Assembly (NCBI GenBank): GCA_900543155.1
Contig: UQQN01000003.1
Coordinates: forward strand, 1 to 51,743
Reading direction: 5' to 3'
DNA length: 51,743 nt
Source of the DNA: an uncultured Prevotella sp.
GTDB lineage: Bacteria; Bacteroidota; Bacteroidia; Bacteroidales; Bacteroidaceae
The notes under the pieces: model-generated
The model's input: only the letters and a program-made list of their open reading frames with translations
What the model was told of the DNA's origin: nothing
The model's database searches: none
Translations under genes and position numbers: made by a program
Shown here: piece by piece, positions 1 to 8,470 of the stretch
Layout of the letters: the number at the start of each line of letters is the position of its first letter
Position numbering within the stretch: position 1 is the stretch's first letter

Positions 1-185
1 ACCCTACCTAACGGGGTAACCCATTTAACCATGCTACTTATCGACATCAAAATCCTACAAAACCATGCAGAAAAAAAATCATGGATTTTGAACACCCTAC
101 CTAACGGGGTGAGGCTGGCGCGTGAAAATTCTTGATTAATCTATCATATATCGTGCAGAAAAATTCATGGATTTTGAACACCCTA
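1..185. repeat. Intergenic direct repeats upstream of the endonuclease gene
   Basis: Two short families of direct repeat are visible. ACCCTACCTAACGGGGT occurs at 1-17 and again at 94-110. A longer unit that starts TGCAGAAAAA and ends TCATGGATTTTGAACACCCT occurs at 66-98 and 154-184. The two longer copies differ mainly in the length of the A tract. No coding region covers this stretch. A related core (ATTTTGAACAC) recurs at gene 3' ends near 2237 and, inverted, near 22690, so this may be a dispersed intergenic element. The repeats are read directly; their function is unknown. Confidence 0.7.
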
Positions 186-327
186 TTATGCGGTTTTTTG
201 GACGGATTGGAACATATTTCTCTTTACATTAAAATTTAATTTCTCCCATCTGTGAAGATTGGAGAGTTTCTTTCGTTTTCTCAGTTGGTTGCACTACTCT
301 GCTTCGCGAAGTTAGGCGGCACCTCGG

Positions 328-366
328 TAGAACAAAGATAAAATCAAGCTTTTCTCTTTGTTCTAC
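328..366. promoter_or_regulatory. Inverted repeat overlapping the -33 box of the endonuclease promoter
   Basis: GTAGAACAAAGA at 328-339 is perfectly repeated in inverse orientation at 355-366, 12 bp per arm with a 15-nt spacer. The right arm covers the TTTG -33 element at 357-360. This is a plausible operator for a repressor or activator, or else a DNA hairpin left from an upstream transcription unit. The symmetry is seen; a regulatory role is inference. Confidence 0.5.
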
Positions 367-387
367 TCTCGGTTTGCACTAACTTTG
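357..387 (+). promoter_or_regulatory. Bacteroidota-type promoter of the endonuclease gene
   Basis: TTTG at 357-360 and TAACTTTG at 380-387 are separated by 19 nt, matching the known Bacteroides consensus TTTG / TAnnTTTG. The start codon at 414 lies 26 nt beyond the -7 box, giving a short leader. Confidence 0.75.
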
Positions 388-413
388 CAGCGAATAAGCT
401 AAATAACAAATTA

Positions 414-2180
414 ATGTACAAACAAACATTTAAAAAATTCTCGCTGTTATGGAGCTTGATGTGCTTGGCAATCGTGTTGCAAGCACAGATACCAGCGGGA
501 TATTACGATGGCGCTAAAGGTGCTAAAGGTAAAAATTTAAAGACGGCTCTCTTTAAAATCGTGTCGGGACACAAAGCCCTATCTTACAATGAATTGTGGG
601 ATGCTTACAAAACCACAGACGTGCGTAGCGATGGTAAGATTTGGGACATGTATTCAAACAAAACTAACTATAGTGTCAACGATCATGGTGGTGGCTATAA
701 AAAAGAAGGCGATATGTTCAACCGCGAACACTCCTTCCCCAAAAGTTGGTTCAACGATGCCAAACCTATGTTCACCGACCTCTTTCACCTTTATCCCACT
801 GATGGTTACGTAAATGGACGCCGTAGTAACTATCCTTATGGTGAGAATAATGGTGAAGAATATAGCTCAGCAGGGGGCTTTAGCAAATTAGGTAAATGCA
901 CTACCGAGGGCTATTCGGGTACGGTATTTGAACCCAATGATGAGTATAAGGGCGACCTCGCACGTACTTACTTTTATATGGCAACCGCCTATGAGGACAA
1001 AATTGCGAGTTGGAGTTCACCCATGCTCTCAGGCGATGCTTATCCAGCCTATGCCAAATGGGTTGTTAACATGTTGTTGCGTTGGGCCAAGGAAGACCCC
1101 GTAAGCCAAAAAGAAATAGACCGTAACAATGCTGTCTATAAAATTCAGCATAACCGTAATCCTTTTATTGATTATCCTGGATTAGAGCAATACGTGTGGG
1201 GCGCACAAACAAGTACCGCATTCGACCCCGATGACTATCAAGGGGGTACTGGTGGTGGTGTTACGCCTCCTGAGCCTCCTGTCACAACTGAACTGGTTGC
1301 ACCCACCTTCTCGCCTGTAGCTGGTTTGGTAAAGAAGGGTACTACAGTTACTATCTCCACTCAAACTACAGGTGCTACAATCTGTTATACTGTAAATGAA
1401 GGCGCTCTGAAAACTGCTTATGAAAAGGCTGAAGTGGTAATAAACGAAAATACTACATTGAAAGCTTACAGCATATTGGGCGAGAAAAAGAGTGATGAGG
1501 TTGTTGCCACTTACACTATTCCTACTCAGCCGACAACGGGCAGCAATGTGTATGTGCTCACAACTGATGAAGCCTCGCTCGTAGCAGGCACAAAATTCTT
1601 GATTGTATGCACTAGCCAAAAACAGGCTCTTTCGGTTTCGGCAGCAGCTACCAAGAACAATTATCGTCAACCTGTGTCGGTAGACATTGCAGCTGACAAT
1701 AGCATTACAACCACAGTGAATGCAGACTCTGAAGGGTTGTATCCCGTAGAACTCACTTTGGCAGGCAATTCTGGTGCTTGGAATATTTATGATGCAGCAA
1801 CCCATAAGTATTTGGCAGTAGAGAAGGATGCGAATGTTCTTTCATCAATCGAAAATTCCACTACTCGTAATGCACAGTGGACCATCTCGATTTCTGCAAA
1901 CGAAGCAACTATCGCAAACTGCGAGTTTCCTACGCGTGTTATTAACTATAACAAACAGAAGCCGCGTTTCTCAACCTACACAACCAAACAGCAGCCCGTG
2001 CAGATTTACGTGTTGGCATCAAACACCTCGTTATGGCAGCCCACAACGTCTGCTCAGAAGGTGATTGTATATGACCTTAACGGACAATTTGTACGTATTG
2101 CGAACAGTGTGAACGATGCCTTTGTGGGACTTCCCGCAGGCTTGTATATTGTGAACGGTGAAAAGGTTCTTGTGCGTTAA
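414..2180 (+). CDS. Secreted endonuclease I family protein with probable T9SS C-terminal signal
   Basis: A predicted extracellular DNA/RNA-degrading nuclease of 588 residues. Residues 1-25 form a signal peptide ending LQAQ. Residues about 28-265 match the endonuclease I family (His-Me finger fold): NREHSFPKSW contains the likely catalytic His106, and DGYVNGRRSNYP supplies the conserved Asn/Arg residues. Residues about 293-368 look like a chitobiase-type Ig-like domain (starting APTFSPVAG). About 375-530 is a domain I do not recognise. The last ~40 residues (VIVYDLNGQFVR ... LPAGLYIVNG) resemble a type A T9SS sorting domain, so export through the T9SS encoded just downstream is inferred. It stands alone, with its own promoter and terminator, and converges on ispF. 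The nuclease assignment is firm; the sorting domain is short and less certain. Confidence 0.88.
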   Translation: MYKQTFKKFSLLWSLMCLAIVLQAQIPAGYYDGAKGAKGKNLKTALFKIVSGHKALSYNELWDAYKTTDVRSDGKIWDMYSNKTNYSVNDHGGGYKKEGDMFNREHSFPKSWFNDAKPMFTDLFHLYPTDGYVNGRRSNYPYGENNGEEYSSAGGFSKLGKCTTEGYSGTVFEPNDEYKGDLARTYFYMATAYEDKIASWSSPMLSGDAYPAYAKWVVNMLLRWAKEDPVSQKEIDRNNAVYKIQHNRNPFIDYPGLEQYVWGAQTSTAFDPDDYQGGTGGGVTPPEPPVTTELVAPTFSPVAGLVKKGTTVTISTQTTGATICYTVNEGALKTAYEKAEVVINENTTLKAYSILGEKKSDEVVATYTIPTQPTTGSNVYVLTTDEASLVAGTKFLIVCTSQKQALSVSAAATKNNYRQPVSVDIAADNSITTTVNADSEGLYPVELTLAGNSGAWNIYDAATHKYLAVEKDANVLSSIENSTTRNAQWTISISANEATIANCEFPTRVINYNKQKPRFSTYTTKQQPVQIYVLASNTSLWQPTTSAQKVIVYDLNGQFVRIANSVNDAFVGLPAGLYIVNGEKVLVR

Positions 2181-2194
2181 TCGCATCAGTTTTT

Positions 2195-2252
2195 AAGTAG
2201 GTGTTCGAAATAGCATCTGCTGATAGTATAAAATAATTTTGAACACCTACTT
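2195..2252. terminator. Hairpin downstream of the endonuclease gene
   Basis: AAGTAGGTGTTC at 2195-2206 pairs perfectly with GAACACCTACTT at 2241-2252, and a further AT-rich extension is possible inside. The loop is long, about 34 nt. It sits 14 nt after the stop codon. It may be part of a tandem terminator with the next hairpin. Confidence 0.55.
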
Positions 2253-2262
2253 ATTAAGCATA

Positions 2263-2305
2263 AATCCTCATAAATAGATGTCGTATCTGTTTATGAGGAT
2301 TTTTA
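2263..2305. terminator. Bidirectional terminator between endonuclease and ispF
   Basis: AATCCTCATAAA at 2263-2274 pairs with TTTATGAGGATT at 2290-2301, a 12-bp stem with a 15-nt loop, followed by a T-rich run on the plus strand. It lies between two convergent genes and could end both transcripts. Confidence 0.75.
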
Positions 2306-2338
2306 TTATTGCACGTATTCTACGTGTGAATATCTTGC

Positions 2339-2821
2339 TTATTCTTTACTAATTAACACAACGGCGTAGGCAGAGATGCCCTCTTCGCGTCCTGTAAAAC
2401 CGAGTCGCTCGGTGGTGGTGGCTTTGATGCTGATGTCGTCGGTGCTAATGCCCATTAGTGGAGCAAGACAAGTCCTCATGTCGGGTACATGCGGATTGAG
2501 TTTGGGACGTTCGGCACATATCGTAGCATCGACGTTGCCCACATGCCACCCTTTTTCAGCTAACAATTCTACCGTGCGTTTAAGCAAGATTTTGCTGTCG
2601 GCACCCTTATATTCGGGGTCAGTATCTGGGAAGTGGTAGCCAATGTCGCGCATATTTGCTGAACCCAAAAGGGCATCGCAAATGGCATGGATAAGGACAT
2701 CGGCATCGCTATGTCCCAAAAGTCCCAAGGTGTGTGCTATTTTTATGCCGCCAAGCCAAAGCTCGCGGTTGGGCACAAGACGGTGTACGTCATAGCCCAT
2801 TCCTACTCTAATTTTTATCAT
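2339..2821 (-). CDS. ispF: 2-C-methyl-D-erythritol 2,4-cyclodiphosphate synthase
   Basis: Catalyses the cyclisation step of the MEP isoprenoid pathway in the cytoplasm, releasing CMP to give MEcPP. At 160 residues it has the usual family length. The metal ligands Asp11 and His13 (GYDVH) and His45 (GHSDADVLIH) are present, as is the C-terminal TTTERLGFTGREEGI signature. Its ATG overlaps the stop codon of porV by 4 bases (ATGA), so translation is probably coupled to porV. The pairing of ispF with porV and porU is also known in Porphyromonas gingivalis. A second MEP pathway gene, dxr, lies at 24341-25489. Confidence 0.97.
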   Translation of the reverse strand: MIKIRVGMGYDVHRLVPNRELWLGGIKIAHTLGLLGHSDADVLIHAICDALLGSANMRDIGYHFPDTDPEYKGADSKILLKRTVELLAEKGWHVGNVDATICAERPKLNPHVPDMRTCLAPLMGISTDDISIKATTTERLGFTGREEGISAYAVVLISKE

Positions 2822-4023
2822 CTGCGTCGTCCAAATAAGTCGCGAATGCCGTCCATATCGAATGAAAGAGATACGCGAAGGGTTTGATCAAGAGGGTTTG
2901 AAGCGGAGGTTGCAATTACGTAGCCGGCATCGATGGCTAAGACGTTCATGCGGAAACCTGCACCCACGGTGGCATATTTGCGGTTACCTTGCATTTCGCT
3001 TTCGTGATGGTAACCCGCACGGAGGGTAAACTTGTCGTTGTAAGTGTATTCAGCACCTACACTCCAATTAATTTCTTCCATTTCGCCTTTAAAACCACGT
3101 TCAGAATCGCCAAATGATGAGAAGATTCCGCTGATAGACGATTTGTTGTAGTATTCGTTGTTAAGACGTTCTTGGTAGTCTTCGTCTAATTCGTCAGCCT
3201 TTTGTAAGGGCATTGAGGGCACCAAAAGTTTGTTGGCATCGGCTGAAAAACTAATGCGGTTATACTCGTTGAGGGGAATCAAGTAGTTAAGACCCAAGCG
3301 GAGGTTGGTGGGGATAAAGTATGAGCGGTCGTCGCCATACGATATTTTGCTACCAATGTTATTGATGTTTAAACCCCAAGCTAACTGACACTCACGTTGG
3401 CCCATCATGAGGTAGTTGTTGTAGTAGAGCGCAATGTCGGCAGCAAATGCTGAACCCGCAGTGGAGTTGTCATCGTAGTGACCTGTGATGTCGGAATATA
3501 TATAGCGTAACGCTACGGCTGCTGAGAATTTTTCGCTAAGCATGCGCGAGTATGCCGCATCTACACTCATTTCGTAGGGTTTAACGGTGATGCCTTCGCT
3601 GCCTTGCACATCGCCCAAGGTGAAGTAGCGTAGCGAAGCACTCAGGGCTTGGTAATCGCCCAAACGCACGTAGCCCGAAGCATTGAGCAAGGCTATGCCC
3701 GTGGTGAGTTTGCGCAACCACGGAGTGTAGTTTAGTGCAAAGCCTGCACGCGAGATGGTGAAGGGATATTTTGCGGGATTCCAATATTGTGAATGTACGT
3801 CGGGGTCGGTGGCTGCACCTACGTCGCCCATACCGCCTGCACGTGCATCGGGGGCAATGCTAAGTGAAGTAACAGCGGTGCGAACGGGGTTGAATTGGTC
3901 GCGCACTTCATCGTCGGCAAAGCTATTTGCTGTAGAGCCTGCCCAAGCAAAGAGCAAAGTGCTTGCAAGGGGGAGAACTCGGTTATGTTGTGGCATAAAG
4001 CGTGAGAAATTGCTTAATTGCAT
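2818..4023 (-). CDS. porV: Type IX secretion system outer membrane protein PorV (LptO/PG27 family)
   Basis: An outer-membrane beta-barrel of the FadL-like family. In the known T9SS, PorV binds cargo delivered by the SprA channel and shuttles it to the PorU sortase. The frame is open further upstream, but I place the start at the ATG at 4023 because it gives a 401-residue protein (close to the P. gingivalis protein) beginning MQLSNFSRF with a signal peptide running to about residue 35. The mature start DQFNPVRTAVTSLSIAPD and the segment ARAGGMGDVGAATDPD are typical of the family. Many alternating-hydrophobicity strands follow, and the end GRRR is basic. The gene starts 8 nt after porU stops and overlaps ispF by 4 bases, so it sits inside an operon. 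Confidence 0.93.
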   Translation of the reverse strand: MQLSNFSRFMPQHNRVLPLASTLLFAWAGSTANSFADDEVRDQFNPVRTAVTSLSIAPDARAGGMGDVGAATDPDVHSQYWNPAKYPFTISRAGFALNYTPWLRKLTTGIALLNASGYVRLGDYQALSASLRYFTLGDVQGSEGITVKPYEMSVDAAYSRMLSEKFSAAVALRYIYSDITGHYDDNSTAGSAFAADIALYYNNYLMMGQRECQLAWGLNINNIGSKISYGDDRSYFIPTNLRLGLNYLIPLNEYNRISFSADANKLLVPSMPLQKADELDEDYQERLNNEYYNKSSISGIFSSFGDSERGFKGEMEEINWSVGAEYTYNDKFTLRAGYHHESEMQGNRKYATVGAGFRMNVLAIDAGYVIATSASNPLDQTLRVSLSFDMDGIRDLFGRRR

Positions 4024-4031
4024 ATTGAATG

Positions 4032-7000
4032 TTATTTTATAATCAGTTTCTTTGTTTTTGTGTAAGTCTTTCCGATTTTGCTGCGGTAAAGATAGACGCC
4101 AGCGGGTAGGGGAGAACCTGCATAGTCGGTTTGTTTCCAGTCGGAAGCACTGTATTGGCAGCCAGCGGGGATCGTGCTTTCGTTGTGCCATACACGCATT
4201 CCTGCCAGGCTGTATACCTCGGTAAGGACGGTGCGTTCTTCTTGAAGCTTTAGTCCTAACTTGTAGTTGGTGATGAAGCGTGTTGCCGCTGACATGGGAA
4301 CAGCTATTACATCGAAGTCGGCTGTGGCGTTGCCCCCCTCTTGCACATTGAATGAGAGTGTACGCGTTGTGGCATTGCCAAACACGTCCCACACGCGGAG
4401 GGAGGCTGTGTGTTGCCCTGTAGTGAGCTCGCTAAGAGGATATTGCAAGATGCCTTGCGTGTATGAGCCATAGTCGAATGTGAAGTAGTCGTTCACGATG
4501 ATGCTTTGGTCACGGCGTCCGTCGAACCACAGTTCCATGTCGTGTCCTAAGTTGCCCGTCATCATAGAGATGCCTGTAGAGTCGGCAACTGATGCATAGA
4601 GAGTAGCCCCTGTGCCAACTGTGCCTCCATCGGGAAAGTCGGGAGTGCCGATGTAAAGGTAGACCTTGGGTCCTAAGGTATCAGTCTCAGTGGGTTGGGT
4701 GCTACTGTTGATGCAGAAGTTGGAGAACTGACCGTTATAGTGTGCCGTTGTGCTGTCGTGCTCTGTGTAGAGCGAGAGCAAACATTTGTTGGGCGAGAAC
4801 ATGGTTCCACGCGGTATAACGGTTTCGATGGTAAAGCGTCCGGCTGTGACTTTTACTTTTCCCTCGAAAAGGGTTTGTGTATAGTCATTATATTCGTAGT
4901 CTTTAGTCGAACTATCGTTGCCGTAGCCTTTGCACACAATGTGTTGTTGGGGCGCAAAGAGGGTGGCATAGAGTGTACCATTATAGTTAGCATCGGGAGT
5001 TTGCGAGGCTTCGTCGGCATTGACGTAGCCCGAGAATGAAACTTTACCTCCTACGGGGATATTGGTTGTTGTAGCAGCATTGGCATTTTGACCGTTGATG
5101 CTGTCGATGTATACGCCTTTATTGGCATAAGCCAAAATGACTGCGGGGTCGCCCAGGTAGGCATATTTCATCTTGTTGCGCGAGGTGTCGTATCCGATGG
5201 TATTGCCATATCCACCAATGAGTTCGACCTTGGTTTGGCGCAGGGCATCGCCAATGGCATTGCGCTTTCCGTTTTCGTTTTTGGCAAAAAGATATTTTAT
5301 AACACCCTTATTGAGCGAACGGTTGTAGTTGGCAAACACTGAGCGTGAAGCACAGATAACGCCTAAAGCGCCTCCTTCGGTATTGAATAAGGCGTTTCGC
5401 CCAATGTCGTTACGATCTTGATCGAAGGGGGTTATTTCGCACGATGCAAGAATCCATAATGGCAATGTCTTGCTCTTGTTGTTTGCAAAAGCACTTTTTT
5501 CGAGCAAGAACGAGTTAGACAAACGGTCGGGGCTGCCATGACCATTATAGTTGAAGATAAGGGCACCTGTTTGCATGGCACGAACAATGCGACTTGTGGC
5601 TTCGGGGAATGTGATACCCTTTGCCTCGTATGTGGCTTCGTAGGCATCGGGGAAGATGCGTCGCAACATAAATGCATCGTTTGCAGAGGTCTTGACTTGT
5701 TGACAAACAGATTCGGCATCTTGCATGTGCAAATTATTGTCGCCTACATCGCCTATCGCCCACATGTGATTTTGCCAAGTGCCTGGGGTGCGGTAGATGA
5801 GATAGTTGGCTGTTTTATCGACTAAAACTCTTGCTTCTTGCTCGGTTGTGCACAGAAAACGACCGATACCAAGGTCTATTTTTTCGTATGTGATGTTTGC
5901 GCCTTCGCCGTCGTCAAGCAGTGCGTAATAGTCGTCTGTTACATAGTCGTTTAGACTACCTATTCCATACGATCCGCTGTCGTTTTCGGTAGCACTTCGT
6001 TCGTAGGCAAGAAGGTAGTCGTTGGGACTTTGTTTCTTCCACTCAGTGGTGAGCATACGGTTGTCGAATGTGCAGTTGCCAAATAGCAGCAGATAGCGTG
6101 GGGCATCGGCTGTGGAACTTGCTCGGTCGTAGAGCATTTTAAGGTAGCGACGGTATGCCGAGGCATCGGGGGTACCCGATGAGAACTCGTTGAATATTTG
6201 GTCGGCACGCACCACCTTTACACGCAGTTTTCGCATGCTGCGGTGTATTTCAGCCAGGCGTTCGGCTTGTGCGGTGAGTTTGCCAGAGGCAGGTACAATG
6301 ATGACGTAGTCGTAGGTGCTGTCGGCATGCAAGTCTTGATTGTCAATGCTACCTACAATATTGGGTGCGTCATAGTTTTGGGCAATGTCGGCAATGACAA
6401 AGCGTTTTGTGCCATCGGGTGCTGTGGCTTTATAGGTGCCGTTTTCTAATGTGCCAGGAAGTTGGGTGAATGCGTTTTCGGCATCGCCAAGTTGCCATAC
6501 GCGAGTATTGGTTGTGGCATTTTGAATGTGTAGTGTTACGGCTCCTTGTGTTTCGGGGCTGAAAGCTGCAGTAGGGTTGTTTGCCGAAAGTTTTTGGTTG
6601 TAGCTTGCGTAGAGGTAGCCTAAGTGTCCGCTTGAGGGCGTAGTGATGTTGATGTTCACGGTTTCGCCCACTTTGGTCGCGAATGAACCTCTGCAACCAC
6701 GTGCTACTTCTTCGGTGCCTATGCTACCCAAGTCTTTTATGATTCGAACATTCTCATCCTCGTTTACGGTAATGAGAAATTTACTTGAACTTGTGCCAGG
6801 TGTTCCTGAAACGCGATAAGAGATTTGGCATGTTTCGCCCGTATTGCCAGGGAGCTGCATGCGATAGGTGGCACCATTTTGCAAATCTTTTTCGTCAAAG
6901 AAATCGCGTCCTCCTCCATACCACATGTATGACTCGTTTTGCACCAAAGCATGTGCTGTAACAGTAGTGATGTCTTTGGCTGAGTTGGCATTATTTTCTA

Positions 7001-7772
7001 AGGTGCTGAACGGAGCTGGTGTTTCGCCTTCTTGTGCCTCGGTAAGGAAGTAGTAACTGTATTTAGAGAAGGTGTTGGTGGTGAACTTTGTGTTGCTTTT
7101 GTAGTTGATGACACCTTCGGCATAAAAAAGCAGAGAACCGCTTCGACGGTAAAGAGGCACTTCGTTGAGGTCGTCAATTAAAGCATTGACTCCACTAAAG
7201 GTGAAATTCTCGTTGATAAGACGTCCGCCATAGCCATAAAGTCGCACCTTGTTAGGGTCGGTAAAACCTGCTTTTTTAAGCTGTGCATCGGTAAGTTGGT
7301 AAATACCTTCTTTGCTTACGCTTATTTTAACCCATTTACCTTTGGCTAGCACAGAGTGGTTGGCATATCGGTTTGTGCGCTCCACACGTTTCATGGTTTG
7401 CATGATGCGACGTGTGGCTTGAGGGAGTTGGGGACCTTTGATGTAGGGAACGAGATTATAGTTCTTGATTTCGTACCAAGTGCCCTCTCGTTCTATAATA
7501 GGCACATAGCCTACTTCTACCCAAGTTTCGCCACGACTTTGCGAAAGGTGTGGTGTAAACTGTACTTGGCTTTGGGCTTCGAAGCCCTCGGCACGTAGTT
7601 TCGCCACCGTTTTATGTGAGAGTTTAACGTATTCGGGGTATTCTATTTTAAAGCATACCGTGTCGGTGGGCAAGAGTTGCCCCATGTTGAACTGAGCCAC
7701 TTGTTGGTAGCTCTGTGCATGCAGACTGGTTGTTGCCCAAAACGCAAGTAGTATGGGGATGCTTTTTCTCAT
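4032..7772 (-). CDS. porU: Type IX secretion system sortase PorU (gingipain-like C25 family)
   Basis: A cell-surface cysteine peptidase-like sortase which, in the characterised T9SS, removes the C-terminal domain of cargo and attaches the protein to anionic LPS. I choose the ATG at 7772, which starts MRKSIPILLAFWATTSLHAQ, a clean signal peptide; the extra 36 in-frame upstream codons look non-coding. The protein is 1246 residues. The catalytic pair is visible as His745 (NYNGHGSPD) and Cys778 (ILASCEITPFD). The spacing of 33 equals that recalled for P. gingivalis PorU (His657/Cys690). The C-terminus (PAGVYLYRSKIGKTYTK) is itself a sorting-domain-like module, as in other PorU proteins. It is followed by porV 8 nt downstream. 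Confidence 0.95.
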   Translation of the reverse strand: MRKSIPILLAFWATTSLHAQSYQQVAQFNMGQLLPTDTVCFKIEYPEYVKLSHKTVAKLRAEGFEAQSQVQFTPHLSQSRGETWVEVGYVPIIEREGTWYEIKNYNLVPYIKGPQLPQATRRIMQTMKRVERTNRYANHSVLAKGKWVKISVSKEGIYQLTDAQLKKAGFTDPNKVRLYGYGGRLINENFTFSGVNALIDDLNEVPLYRRSGSLLFYAEGVINYKSNTKFTTNTFSKYSYYFLTEAQEGETPAPFSTLENNANSAKDITTVTAHALVQNESYMWYGGGRDFFDEKDLQNGATYRMQLPGNTGETCQISYRVSGTPGTSSSKFLITVNEDENVRIIKDLGSIGTEEVARGCRGSFATKVGETVNINITTPSSGHLGYLYASYNQKLSANNPTAAFSPETQGAVTLHIQNATTNTRVWQLGDAENAFTQLPGTLENGTYKATAPDGTKRFVIADIAQNYDAPNIVGSIDNQDLHADSTYDYVIIVPASGKLTAQAERLAEIHRSMRKLRVKVVRADQIFNEFSSGTPDASAYRRYLKMLYDRASSTADAPRYLLLFGNCTFDNRMLTTEWKKQSPNDYLLAYERSATENDSGSYGIGSLNDYVTDDYYALLDDGEGANITYEKIDLGIGRFLCTTEQEARVLVDKTANYLIYRTPGTWQNHMWAIGDVGDNNLHMQDAESVCQQVKTSANDAFMLRRIFPDAYEATYEAKGITFPEATSRIVRAMQTGALIFNYNGHGSPDRLSNSFLLEKSAFANNKSKTLPLWILASCEITPFDQDRNDIGRNALFNTEGGALGVICASRSVFANYNRSLNKGVIKYLFAKNENGKRNAIGDALRQTKVELIGGYGNTIGYDTSRNKMKYAYLGDPAVILAYANKGVYIDSINGQNANAATTTNIPVGGKVSFSGYVNADEASQTPDANYNGTLYATLFAPQQHIVCKGYGNDSSTKDYEYNDYTQTLFEGKVKVTAGRFTIETVIPRGTMFSPNKCLLSLYTEHDSTTAHYNGQFSNFCINSSTQPTETDTLGPKVYLYIGTPDFPDGGTVGTGATLYASVADSTGISMMTGNLGHDMELWFDGRRDQSIIVNDYFTFDYGSYTQGILQYPLSELTTGQHTASLRVWDVFGNATTRTLSFNVQEGGNATADFDVIAVPMSAATRFITNYKLGLKLQEERTVLTEVYSLAGMRVWHNESTIPAGCQYSASDWKQTDYAGSPLPAGVYLYRSKIGKTYTKTKKLIIK

Positions 7773-7860
7773 AATAATATGGGAGAGTTGGGAAGGTCTT
7801 TTAAAAGGGGGAGAAAGGCGTTGTGGTGAGAGCAATTTCCTCCTTAAAAAACAATCCTTT

Positions 7861-8460
7861 TTACTTAATATTAAATGCAAGCATTTCGTGCTCTCCGCAG
7901 TGAATGCTCAAGTGGTTGTCTATGCGAACTTGCTGCTCGTTGATATGAAGCGGAATGAGTAGCAAATCGCCTTGTCGCAAGGTATAGAATTGGCTGACAT
8001 CAGCAATGAGGATGTCTGCCATTTCGTTTATCTTTTCCAAATTTAGATTTGTGCTAACTTCAGCCTCATCAATGCGTAGTGTAATGTTTGCTGTGGCATC
8101 ATCGGAGAGTGTTAGCAGTGTATCCTCAGACACTGCTACTGCATTGTCAAAACCTAAAGCTTTATCCCACGGCTTTTGCTCGGTTTGCAACTGAGTGAGC
8201 AAGTCGCGTGCTACGAAGTGTGTAGCGATTGTAATATCGTTATAGTAGCGGTGCGCAAATTTTTGATGGATGCTGCGTCCCAATCGGTTAATGCGAATGC
8301 AGGCACAGAGTTGTACCATGCATTGCTGCGTAAAGTCGGGGATGAAAAACGGGCGTTTTTGTATGAGTAGTGCGGTGTCGGGAATAAGCGCAGTGCTCAC
8401 ATCATTATATAACGCTTTTTCGCCATTTATATTGTTTGCGAAGAATCTGAAAATTTTCAT
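7861..8460 (-). CDS. Diverged fumarylacetoacetate hydrolase-like protein (possible pseudoenzyme)
   Basis: A 199-residue protein whose layout follows the short FAH-family proteins of Bacteroidota: TALLIQKRPFFIPDF, IRINRLGRSI, FAHRYYNDITIATHFVARDL, QKPWDKALGFDNA, and a final GDLLLIP block all align by eye. Catalytic members bind a metal through two Glu in a block I recall as YETELVVRI. Here the matching stretch is MVQLCACIRI, so both Glu are replaced. The usual TGTP-containing loop after GDL is also absent. The Asp of FVARDL is retained. The family fold is therefore likely, but hydrolase activity is doubtful. It lies 10 nt after sprA stops and 88 nt before porU, inside the T9SS cluster. Family comparison is from memory. 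Confidence 0.7.
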   Translation of the reverse strand: MKIFRFFANNINGEKALYNDVSTALIPDTALLIQKRPFFIPDFTQQCMVQLCACIRINRLGRSIHQKFAHRYYNDITIATHFVARDLLTQLQTEQKPWDKALGFDNAVAVSEDTLLTLSDDATANITLRIDEAEVSTNLNLEKINEMADILIADVSQFYTLRQGDLLLIPLHINEQQVRIDNHLSIHCGEHEMLAFNIK

Positions 8461-8470
8461 TTTTTGTAAA

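Noticed and set aside
1182..1805. A 207-codon minus-strand open frame within the endonuclease gene
   Set aside because: Cys/Ser-rich antisense shadow with no domain, promoter or neighbour support.
4024..4392. Upstream in-frame extension of porV to 4392
   Set aside because: It lies wholly inside the porU coding region on the same strand and lacks a signal peptide; the ATG at 4023 gives the family's normal length and leader.
7773..7880. Upstream extension of porU by 36 codons
   Set aside because: The added residues are basic and would bury the clear signal peptide starting at 7772.
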